Origin: JBEVNX01 sp040507895
Lineage (GTDB): Bacteria > Desulfobacterota > Binatia > JACPRU01
Length of the DNA stretch: 11,360 nucleotides
NCBI GenBank assembly: GCA_040507895.1
Contig: JBEVNX010000109.1
Span: forward strand, 1-11,360
Reading direction: 5' to 3'
This document shows, in pieces, positions 6,092 through 11,360 of the stretch. A program made the translations under genes and the position numbers. The first letter of the stretch is position 1. Each line of letters begins with the position of its first letter. Under the pieces are notes generated by a model. That model had not been told where the DNA came from. It was given only the letters and a program-made list of their open reading frames with translations, and searched no databases.

Positions 6092-7957
6092 TTAGGCGGG
6101 GCCGCCGACCAAGCACGAGCCGATCTGCGACTGAGCGTCCTTTCCGATAGCGTCGAACTTGGGGCCGAACATCTTGTCCACGAGTCGCCCCACGCCTTCC
6201 CCGCGCCCCTTCCCCTCGAGATAGCGACGGAGCTCGGCGGGTCCGCCGTTGTACCCCGCGTAGGTCGCGCGCGCCGTGACGGGCGCCGGCGCGACCTTCG
6301 ACTCGTCGGCTTGCTCCTCCACCATCGCGAGGTAGTGGAGCAGCACGTCGCAGCCGGCCCCGACGTTGTAGGCGACGTTCCAGCGGAGCTTCTCGATCTC
6401 ATAGAATCCCCGCCAAACGCGCTCGTTCACCTGCAGCATCCCGACCGATCCGCGGCTCGAGCGCAGATAGGTCACCTTGCCTTTCTCCGTGTGAAACTGC
6501 CGCCAGCAGCTCTCCTGCCAGGCGGTCGCCGGCACGAGCCGGCGGAAGAGATCGCTCCGCGCAGGCGCGAGCTTCGCCCGAGCCGCCACCGCGCCGGCGA
6601 CTCGACCCAGCAGATCGTCGACGCGCTGCAGATACGCCGTCACCTCGGTGCGGTCGTCGAGCACCCACCGCGTCCAATCTCGCGAGTGGTCCACCTCGGC
6701 GGCCGCCCAGGCCGCGCCAAACCCGAGAAAGTACCCCCACCCCCTCGCCGGCATCTCGGAACGAGTGAGCGGCTCCGCCTGAGGTAGATCGGCGCTCGAG
6801 AGCGGCGCTCCGAACCCAAGCAGGCGGCGCAGGACGGGATCGACGTCCGGGCTATATTCCAAGGGGTCGCCGGTTACCGTCGGTGCGATCATCCGCGCCA
6901 TCCGCCGCAGGCCGTCGGCCGACACCTCGATACCGAATGCGGGCCCAGCCTGGTCGAGCACCGCCAGCGCGTCGCCGGCGGCGAGAAACGTGATTAGCTG
7001 CACTGCCTCAGCCCCCGGCAGCTCGCGCGCGATGTCGTCCGCGACCGGGCGCAGCCGTTCCCAGCTCTTGAGGAACAACGCTCGCACGGGGTCTTCCCGC
7101 CGCGACGGCGCGGCGAGCGCGTCGGCGACCTGATAGCGGGCGTCGATCAACGTTTCGAGCAGCGCCTGGCGCGTCGCAGCTTTGAGCGTCCGCGCGCCGA
7201 GCGTCTTGGTGACGAAGGTGACGAAGGCGTCCCACTGGTTGGCGCGCTCGGTGAAAGCCCGGATCTCGGCCTCGGTCAGCGGCGGCTCCGTCGCCTCGGG
7301 CGCCGGCGCGCTCGTGGCCTCGGCCACGTCGAGCGCCGCCTCGACCACGATTCCCCTGGGCATCGCGCTCACCGAGACGGGGCGGAGCGAGTCGATCGCC
7401 CGGCGCGCCTCTTCGGCGTGCGCCGGCGCGACCACCGCGCTCAGGAATTCTCGCAAGTCGCGAAACGGCCCGCCGACGTCGATCGTCACGGCGCCGAACC
7501 GCGGTTGCACGCTCTCCTTGATGCGATCCCAGAGCTGCCCGGCGAGAAACGCCTTCTCCTTGTTCATGTCCAGCAGATTCGAATCGACGATGTCGAAACG
7601 CAGGAGCCAGCCCTCGAGACGGGGCCGCCCGAACAGCTCGATGAAGCCGCCCCACGCGAGGGGCGATAGGCACGTCGCCCCGAGGTCGGTGCCGAGGCGG
7701 GCCTCTCCCCGCGACATCACCCGCAGCCGGCCGACCTCCCCCCCAACCTCTGGGTCCTCGAGATAGAAGAAGCTGCACTCCCCGGGCTGGCCCCAGAAAA
7801 CCGCGCGTTGGTTCGGGTCGTTGTAGAGATCGCGCAGCAGTGCCTCGCGGATCACGGGCGGCTCCACCATGAGCGGCAGGCGGACTTCGCCCGCAGGAGC
7901 TCTTGGAGCGATCAGAAGGACCGCCAGAGCGGCCTGCCCCAGCAGACGGCGGCTCAT
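6092..7957 (-). CDS. Periplasmic lytic transglycosylase (SLT domain) with long N-terminal region
   Basis: A 621-residue exported protein. Start: an in-frame ATG 54 nt further out exists, but the ATG at 7957 begins a clean signal peptide (MSRRLLGQAALAVLLIAPRAPA|GEV). The C-terminal domain, about 470-580, is a soluble lytic transglycosylase fold: WQESCWRQF with catalytic Glu482, GSVGMLQVN (503-511), a helix with NVGAGCDVLLHYL (531-543) and TYAGYNGGPAE (565-575). Such enzymes cut the MurNAc-GlcNAc bond of peptidoglycan, giving anhydroMurNAc ends. Residues about 30-175 form a separate conserved-looking beta-rich region with Cys61 and Cys96 that I cannot assign, and about 225-460 is helical. It is much larger than a minimal SLT enzyme. 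No Shine-Dalgarno is visible; TATACT sits 10 nt before the ATG. It is divergent from the HEAT gene. Confidence 0.88.
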   Translation of the reverse strand: MSRRLLGQAALAVLLIAPRAPAGEVRLPLMVEPPVIREALLRDLYNDPNQRAVFWGQPGECSFFYLEDPEVGGEVGRLRVMSRGEARLGTDLGATCLSPLAWGGFIELFGRPRLEGWLLRFDIVDSNLLDMNKEKAFLAGQLWDRIKESVQPRFGAVTIDVGGPFRDLREFLSAVVAPAHAEEARRAIDSLRPVSVSAMPRGIVVEAALDVAEATSAPAPEATEPPLTEAEIRAFTERANQWDAFVTFVTKTLGARTLKAATRQALLETLIDARYQVADALAAPSRREDPVRALFLKSWERLRPVADDIARELPGAEAVQLITFLAAGDALAVLDQAGPAFGIEVSADGLRRMARMIAPTVTGDPLEYSPDVDPVLRRLLGFGAPLSSADLPQAEPLTRSEMPARGWGYFLGFGAAWAAAEVDHSRDWTRWVLDDRTEVTAYLQRVDDLLGRVAGAVAARAKLAPARSDLFRRLVPATAWQESCWRQFHTEKGKVTYLRSSRGSVGMLQVNERVWRGFYEIEKLRWNVAYNVGAGCDVLLHYLAMVEEQADESKVAPAPVTARATYAGYNGGPAELRRYLEGKGRGEGVGRLVDKMFGPKFDAIGKDAQSQIGSCLVGGPA

Positions 7958-7967
7958 GACGGCTCGC

Positions 7968-7973
7968 AGTATA
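7968..7973 (-). promoter_or_regulatory. -10-like box (TATACT) close to the transglycosylase start
   Basis: On the minus strand TATACT matches the -10 consensus at 5 of 6 positions and ends 10 nt before the ATG at 7957, putting the transcript start near 7961. A -35 at normal spacing is poor; TTGCCG lies 20 nt upstream. It would give an almost leaderless mRNA. It lies in the 79-bp gap shared with the divergent HEAT gene. Confidence 0.35.
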
Positions 7974-8036
7974 CCCGGATTCGAGTTGAATTCCGGCAAT
8001 CGATCGGGCATCTACCTCCCCTGGAGACCCCCCGCT

Positions 8037-8756
8037 ATGCGGTTTCGCCCGAGCGTCCCCTGGTTGCTGCTCGCCTTCCTATGGCCGGCGCCCGCGGCTT
8101 TGGCGCAGTTTCAGTACAGCGGTCGCGGCATGGGAACGGCCGACGTCATCAGCTCCGCGGGCGACAATTCGCCCGAGGCACGATACAAGAAGGCACAGAG
8201 CGGATCGAACCTCAGCGACTGGGTGCGTCGCCTCGATGCGGACGATCCGGCCAAGCGGCTCGACGCCGTCAAGTCGCTCGGCGAGTCGAACGATCCGAAA
8301 GCCATCGACTACCTGATCCAGGCGGTCAACGACCCCGATCCGCGAGTCGAGGCCAAAGCGGTCGACTACCTTGGCAAGCTCCACGCCGCGGATTCGACAC
8401 CCTTCCTCATCCAGAAGCTCTTCACGGTCGGTACCCGGGACAAGCTCCGCCAGCGCATCGTGATGACGCTCGGCAAGATCGGCGATCCACGCGCCAGTCG
8501 GCCGCTCCTTCAGTACGTGAGCCAGGACATGAATCCGGAGATCCGCGGCGCGGGCATCTACGCCCTCGGCGAGCTGGCGGACGAGTCGCTCCGCCAGGAC
8601 CTGGCGCGTTTCAGCGAGGAACAGACCGACCCGCGGCTCAAGCGGCTGGCAAGCGAGGCGTTGGTCAAGGTCTCCACCCGTCAGCAGGCCCCGGTGGAGA
8701 AAAAGTCGCCGTTCCCTACCGCGCTCGAAGCTGCTCTCTCGACCGAGCGGCCATAG
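8037..8756 (+). CDS. Secreted HEAT-repeat protein
   Basis: A 239-residue exported protein. The ATG at 8037 is preferred over upstream in-frame codons because it begins a signal peptide (MRFRPSVPWLLLAFLWPAPA, then ALA|QFQ) and has GGAG at 8023-8026. After a short linker, about four HEAT/PBS-lyase-type helical repeats run from about 59 to 213: WVRRLDADDPAKRLDAVKSL, YLIQAVNDPDPRVEAKAVDY, the RQRIVMTLGKIGDPRASRPL unit, and QDMNPEIRGAGIYALGELAD followed by a last unit to 213. The recurring D-P-x-x-R and A-x-x-x-L-G pattern is plain. HEAT stacks are protein-protein scaffolds; no enzyme motif is present, so the protein probably holds an envelope partner. The next gene on the same strand, the DGQHR protein, begins 24 bp later, so co-transcription is likely even though that protein has no export signal. 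Confidence 0.85.
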   Translation: MRFRPSVPWLLLAFLWPAPAALAQFQYSGRGMGTADVISSAGDNSPEARYKKAQSGSNLSDWVRRLDADDPAKRLDAVKSLGESNDPKAIDYLIQAVNDPDPRVEAKAVDYLGKLHAADSTPFLIQKLFTVGTRDKLRQRIVMTLGKIGDPRASRPLLQYVSQDMNPEIRGAGIYALGELADESLRQDLARFSEEQTDPRLKRLASEALVKVSTRQQAPVEKKSPFPTALEAALSTERP

Positions 8757-8780
8757 CCGGTCCGATCGCACGAGAAGGCC

Positions 8781-9902
8781 ATGCTCGCGATCCGGCTGAA
8801 GCAGAAGGATAGCGTCTTCTATCTAGCGGCCTATCGAGCGTCGGACCTGCTCCGCAAGGTCCAATTCGTCGGCAAGGCCTACGAGGGCGAGGAAGATGCC
8901 GAGGCGGAGGCCGACGAATCCGTCGTCGCATTCTTCCGCAAGGTGCAGTCCGGGCGCGAGTTCTTCCAGCGCCGGCCGTACGCGCGGAAGGTGCGGCAGA
9001 TCGCCGAGTTCTACGCCGACCCGATGGGGCAGCCGCTGATCCCGGGCGCCATCCTCCTCTACACGCCGGAAAAGCTCGCGTTCGACACCAGCGGCGCGTC
9101 CCAGCTGATGGGCAACCTGCACGACCCGCAGGAGCCCTTTTTGGTGATCGATGGCCAGCACCGCCTCGCCGGCCTCGAGGTGCTCGGGCGGCGCCAGCCC
9201 GACACACTCGAGAAGGTCGACGTGCCGTGCGTGATCTTCGACAAGTCCCAGGCCGATTTCGCGGTCGAGATGTTCGTGATCATCAATTCGACACCGACGC
9301 GCCTCAACCGCTCGCATCTGATCGCCCTCTACGACCGGCTGCAGCGCTCCACACCGGTCGAGAAGGCCGCGGCCAAGGCGGTGGCGCTCGGCTACGGCGA
9401 GACCGACTCCCCGCTCCACCGCAAGGTGGACATGCTCGGCCGGCGGCGGCGTACCGAGCGCTGGATCCGCCAGGCGAGCCTCTTCCGCGAGCTCGTCCGG
9501 CTCGCCGAGAAGAACGAGAAGCTTCTCGGCGCCGAGCCCAACGCCAAGGCGATTTACGAGGTGATGCGCGATTTCCTGCGCGCGGTGCGCAAGGTCTTCG
9601 CCGAGCCATGGGACAACCCCCGCTACCACGTCAGCACCGACGTGACGCTGATGGCGATGATCCGCGTGCTCGGCGACTATCTGCGCAGCGCGCGCGGAGC
9701 GAGGACCTTCGAAGCGGTGGAGCGGCAGCGGGCCTTCGAGAACCTGATCGAGCCGTGGGCACGCATGGTTCCCGAGTTCCGCGAGGAGGGCTTCTACGAG
9801 CGCTTCGCGGCGCGCGGCCAGGTCGAGCGCATCAGCGTCATCCAGCGCGCGCTGGCAAACGCCATCGGAGTCGGTGCGCGCGCTAGCGCCGAATGGGGCT
9901 GA
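8781..9902 (+). CDS. DGQHR-domain protein (DndB/DpdB-related, orphan)
   Basis: A 373-residue cytoplasmic protein without signal or membrane segment. The defining motif is VIDGQHRLAGLEVL at 122-135, preceded by PLIPGAILLY (85-94) and followed by VDVPCVIFDK (146-155) and FVIINSTPTRLNRSHLIALY (165-184). This order matches the DGQHR family, a ParB-like fold. It includes DndB, a regulator in DNA phosphorothioation, and DpdB of the 7-deazapurine DNA modification system. The C-terminal third is rich in charged helices. Neither dnd nor dpd partners, nor any methylase or nuclease, occur nearby, so a modification role cannot be claimed. GAGAAGG lies at 8772-8778, unusually tight to the ATG at 8781. Its stop codon lies in a hairpin, 18 bp from the convergent acidic-protein gene. 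The family call is firm; the role is open. Confidence 0.85.
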   Translation: MLAIRLKQKDSVFYLAAYRASDLLRKVQFVGKAYEGEEDAEAEADESVVAFFRKVQSGREFFQRRPYARKVRQIAEFYADPMGQPLIPGAILLYTPEKLAFDTSGASQLMGNLHDPQEPFLVIDGQHRLAGLEVLGRRQPDTLEKVDVPCVIFDKSQADFAVEMFVIINSTPTRLNRSHLIALYDRLQRSTPVEKAAAKAVALGYGETDSPLHRKVDMLGRRRRTERWIRQASLFRELVRLAEKNEKLLGAEPNAKAIYEVMRDFLRAVRKVFAEPWDNPRYHVSTDVTLMAMIRVLGDYLRSARGARTFEAVERQRAFENLIEPWARMVPEFREEGFYERFAARGQVERISVIQRALANAIGVGARASAEWG

Positions 9903-9909
9903 GAGCCCC
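9895..9909. terminator. GC-rich hairpin at the end of the DGQHR gene
   Basis: GGGGCT (9895-9900) pairs perfectly with AGCCCC (9904-9909) around a GAG loop. It overlaps the TGA stop of the DGQHR gene and lies within 12 nt of the end of the convergent small gene. No T-tract follows on either strand, so termination is plausible but unproven. Confidence 0.45.
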
Positions 9910-9920
9910 CATCGGACCCG

Positions 9921-10142
9921 TCAGTCGGAATCTTCTTCCGACTCTTCCCCCTCTCCGTCCCCTTCGTTTTCTTCGCCGCCCGAGTCGTCCGAGCCGGCTT
10001 CTTCGCCATCCTCCGCCCGCGGAGTGGTCCGGTCCAATGCCGCAATCGCTGCCTCCGCCCGGGGTGAGCCCACCCCGGGCAGGCCTAGGTACAGCCCGAA
10101 TCCGAGCGCGGCGAGGAAGATTCTCAGAACTTCTTGCTTCAT
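9921..10142 (-). CDS. Small exported protein with extremely acidic C-terminal tail
   Basis: A 73-residue protein that I do not recognise. Seen: basic MKQEVLR, a hydrophobic core IFLAALGFGLYLGLPGVG (8-25), and a possible signal-peptidase site around SPRAEA|A (26-32); without cleavage it would be a membrane anchor. Residues 44-73 consist only of D, E, G, S, A and N, with 17 of 30 acidic, then the stop. The ATG at 10142 is preferred over an in-frame ATG 90 nt upstream because AAAGGT sits 6 nt before it and the signal-like segment begins there. Such tails can bind divalent cations or basic partners; that is inference. Its 3' end converges on the DGQHR gene. Low-complexity sequence can also arise by chance in GC-rich DNA, but start, Shine-Dalgarno and signal agree. 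Confidence 0.65.
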   Translation of the reverse strand: MKQEVLRIFLAALGFGLYLGLPGVGSPRAEAAIAALDRTTPRAEDGEEAGSDDSGGEENEGDGEGEESEEDSD

Positions 10143-10161
10143 GTGCGACCTTTCTGGGCGT

Positions 10162-10176
10162 CGAGCGTCGCGCTCG
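10162..10176 (-). promoter_or_regulatory. Small perfect hairpin upstream of the acidic-protein gene
   Basis: cgagcg (10162-10167) and cgctcg (10171-10176) flank a tcg loop. It lies 19 nt before the ATG and just beyond the Shine-Dalgarno, so it could be a leader hairpin or an operator. It is short and GC-only, so chance is a real alternative. Confidence 0.3.
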
Positions 10177-10226
10177 GCGATAGGCTTCGAGGTAGCACAC
10201 GACTCGGGATGGCGAAAGCCGGCGAA

Positions 10227-10256
10227 TTGCATCGCGAGCGCCTACCTCCCTAACAT
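10227..10256 (+). promoter_or_regulatory. Possible promoter of the frame-broken repeat gene, implying a leaderless mRNA
   Basis: TTGCAT (10227-10232), an 18-nt spacer, then TAACAT (10251-10256), 4 of 6 to the -10 consensus. It ends 9 nt before the ATG at 10266, so transcription would begin near the start codon. No Shine-Dalgarno is seen. Confidence 0.35.
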
Positions 10257-10265
10257 TGAGATGTG

Positions 10266-10593
10266 ATGAAGATCACCTTCAACGGAAAGGAATACACGGG
10301 CGTCGACGAGATGCCGCCCCACGACCGAGAATCTACGAGCGCGCGATGGCGAGCTTCGGCGCGGGCGGCGAGTCCTCCCTCAAGGTGCACACCAAGACGC
10401 GGATCGTCGTCAACGGCGAGGAATACGCGAACCTCGAGGCCATGCCTCCCGAAGTCCGCCGCCCTACGAGCTTGCGACGTCCCCCGCGGGACGAAAGGTT
10501 TCCGCGTCGGCAACGCCTTTCGGATGGCTGGTGGCCGGAATCGTGATCGGCGGCTTGCTCGCGGCCGTGCTTTTCCTGCTCAAGCTTCTATAG
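10266..10593 (+). pseudogene. Two-repeat tail-anchored small membrane protein, reading frame broken twice (-1 each time)
   Basis: The first frame reads MKITFNGKEYTGVDEMPP to Arg at 10328, then becomes unrelated. Stepping back one base at 10328 continues as RIYERAMASFGAGG, then IVVNGEEYANLEAMPPEVRR to 10462. Stepping back one base again gives YELATSPAG, then the helix GWLVAGIVIGGLLAAVLFLL and a TAG. The composite is 109 residues. It has two copies of a roughly 25-residue unit, NG(K/E)EYxxxxxMPPxxRRxYE, then a C-terminal membrane anchor. Both breaks fall at the identical RR-x-YE step. Explanations: two one-base deletions (mutation or assembly), or less likely programmed -1 frameshifting; no canonical slippery heptamer is seen. 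I do not know a function. The next gene, on the other strand, ends 9 bp away. Confidence 0.7.
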
Positions 10594-10602
10594 GCGTCGC
10601 GG

Positions 10603-11358
10603 TCAGACCTTGCCGATCAGCTCGCTCTTCACTTCGCCGATCAGTCCGAGCAAGCTCGCCTCGTCTCTCGCGCGCGGTGCGTAGAGGATCAGTCGCTGCA
10701 CGCCGGCCTCGGCATAGCGCTCCGCGGCGGCCCGATCGAGGACCAGGCGCTCGCGCTCCGGCGAGGGCGTGACGCTGATCTCGAGCTCCTCGAATCGCCG
10801 GCTTTGCTTGGCGCAGGCCGCCCGCAAGCCGGCGATCGACTTCTTCGTGCTCTCCACGTCGAGCGCAAAGCCGTACCAGCCCTTGGCGAGCCGGGCCGCG
10901 CGCGAATACGCCTCGGGTGTGTGGCCGCCGAAGACGATCTCGGGATGCGGCTTCTGCGCCGGCCGCGGCCGCGCCTGCACGCCTGCGAACGAAGCGAACC
11001 GGCCCTCGAAACGCGGCTGATCCATCGTCCAGATCGCGACCATCGCGCGCAGGTACTCCTCGGTGCGCGCTCCCTTGTGCGCGAATGACACGCCGAGGGC
11101 GTCGAACTCCGGCTTCAGGTACCCGACGCCGATGCCGAAGATGAGCCGGCCTCCGGAGAGCACGTCTAGGGACGCCAGCTCCTTGGCGAGAACCAAGGGA
11201 TTGCGCTGCGGCAGGATGATGATGCCGGTTCCCAAGCGGACGGACTCGGTGTGCGCGGCGAGGAAGGCGAGCGCGACGGTCGGATCGAGCATCGGCGTCA
11301 ACGGCGGCACGGGCGACGGCGGCGCCTGAGGGTCCGGCAGCACGACGTGCTCGCCGCC
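10603..11358 (-). CDS. Luciferase-like (LLM class) F420-dependent oxidoreductase, N-terminus beyond window
   Basis: The frame stays open to the right edge (GGEHVVLPDP just inside it), so the start is outside; a GTG at 11343 is an internal codon. Seen: LDPTVALAFLAAHTESVRLG (19-38 from that GTG), GTGIIILPQRNPLVLAKELA, then SGGRLIFGIGVGYLKPEFDA, the classic core of luciferase-like TIM-barrel oxidoreductases. FGGHTPEAYSRAARLAKGWY follows. This pattern matches the Rv2161c-type (TIGR03619-like) subgroup, predicted to use coenzyme F420 to reduce or oxidise organic substrates. Roughly 40-60 N-terminal residues appear to be missing. F420 use is inferred from family, not shown. The gene ends 9 bp from the stop of the two-repeat protein on the opposite strand. 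The family is confident; cofactor and substrate are not. Confidence 0.9.
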   Translation of the reverse strand, partial: GGEHVVLPDPQAPPSPVPPLTPMLDPTVALAFLAAHTESVRLGTGIIILPQRNPLVLAKELASLDVLSGGRLIFGIGVGYLKPEFDALGVSFAHKGARTEEYLRAMVAIWTMDQPRFEGRFASFAGVQARPRPAQKPHPEIVFGGHTPEAYSRAARLAKGWYGFALDVESTKKSIAGLRAACAKQSRRFEELEISVTPSPERERLVLDRAAAERYAEAGVQRLILYAPRARDEASLLGLIGEVKSELIGKV

Positions 11359-11360
11359 CC

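Noticed and set aside
4863..6095. 410-codon open frame on the + strand opposite the acyl-CoA ligase
   Set aside because: A codon-phase shadow of the ligase, rich in Arg/His/Val with no recognisable motif; the ligase has every core motif on the other strand.
7958..8011. Longer N-terminus for the lytic transglycosylase (start at 8011)
   Set aside because: It would place 18 polar residues before a textbook signal peptide; the ATG at 7957 is the better start.
7869..8036. Longer N-terminus for the HEAT-repeat protein (start at 7869)
   Set aside because: It would overlap the divergent transglycosylase and bury the signal peptide; the ATG at 8037 has GGAG upstream and begins the signal.
9883..10200. 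105-codon minus-strand frame overlapping the acidic-protein gene in another phase
   Set aside because: Arg/Gly-rich shadow that also overlaps the end of the DGQHR gene; no start signal or motif.
10328..10465. Classical -1 slippery heptamers at the two frame breaks
   Set aside because: The contexts (c cga gaa and c cgc cct) do not fit X XXY YYZ, so canonical programmed frameshifting is not supported by the local sequence alone.
10256..10546. A stand-alone 96-residue protein in the second frame of the broken gene
   Set aside because: Its first 24 residues and its last part are out-of-frame readings of the two-repeat gene; only the middle is genuine sequence.
10263..10772. A 169-residue protein continuing from the first frame of the broken gene
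   Set aside because: After 10328 it becomes Arg/Ser/Ala-rich noise and runs into the oppositely oriented luciferase-like gene.
1..11360. CRISPR arrays, tRNAs, insertion-sequence ends, integrase or defence clusters
   Set aside because: No regularly spaced direct repeats, cloverleaf-like segments, transposase motifs or defence operon were found on reading both strands; the DGQHR gene alone is not a defence system.

Overview
This window reads as ordinary chromosome from a high-G+C, probably environmental (soil or sediment) Gram-negative-like bacterium. Third codon positions are dominated by G/C, and several proteins carry Sec signal peptides or lytic transglycosylase and SH3b folds. The catabolic flavour (amidohydrolase_2, SDR, acyl-CoA ligase, F420-type luciferase-like oxidoreductase) is common in lineages such as Binatota, Rokubacteria or Myxococcota. 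That placement is inference, because no phylogenetic marker is present. No tRNA, rRNA, CRISPR array, transposase or phage gene is visible.

Layout. A 5'-truncated amidohydrolase (+) runs off the left edge and converges, across a long near-perfect inverted repeat (941-1026), on a three-gene minus-strand operon. That operon reads, in transcription order, tandem DUF2173-like protein, two-domain universal stress protein, SDR oxidoreductase (3557 down to 1044). It has a plausible sigma70-type promoter at 3605-3634. Divergent from it is a secreted two-SH3b protein (3699-4256). This converges with a minus-strand AMP-forming acyl-CoA ligase (4272-5891). Upstream of the ligase lie a 116-bp imperfect stem-loop (5976-6091) and then a large periplasmic lytic transglycosylase (6092-7957, minus). 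Divergent from the latter are a secreted HEAT-repeat protein (8037-8756) and, 24 bp downstream, a DGQHR-domain protein (8781-9902) of the DndB/DpdB-related kind, with no Dnd or Dpd partner in view. A small secreted protein with an extremely acidic tail (9921-10142, minus) follows. Next is a small two-repeat membrane protein (10266-10593, +) whose reading frame breaks by the same -1 step at the same place in both repeats. A 3' portion of an F420-type luciferase-like oxidoreductase (minus) runs off the right edge.

How they may work together. The DUF2173-USP-SDR operon is the clearest functional unit, though its process is unknown. The SH3b protein and the transglycosylase both point to the cell wall but are in separate transcripts. 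The amidohydrolase, SDR, ligase and luciferase-like enzyme resemble a scattered catabolic gene complement rather than one pathway. The most unusual items are the doubly frame-broken repeat gene, the internally duplicated DUF2173 protein, the orphan DGQHR protein, two long stem-loops placed directly after genes, and several genes that lack a Shine-Dalgarno but have -10-like boxes 8-10 nt before the start codon, as leaderless mRNAs do.
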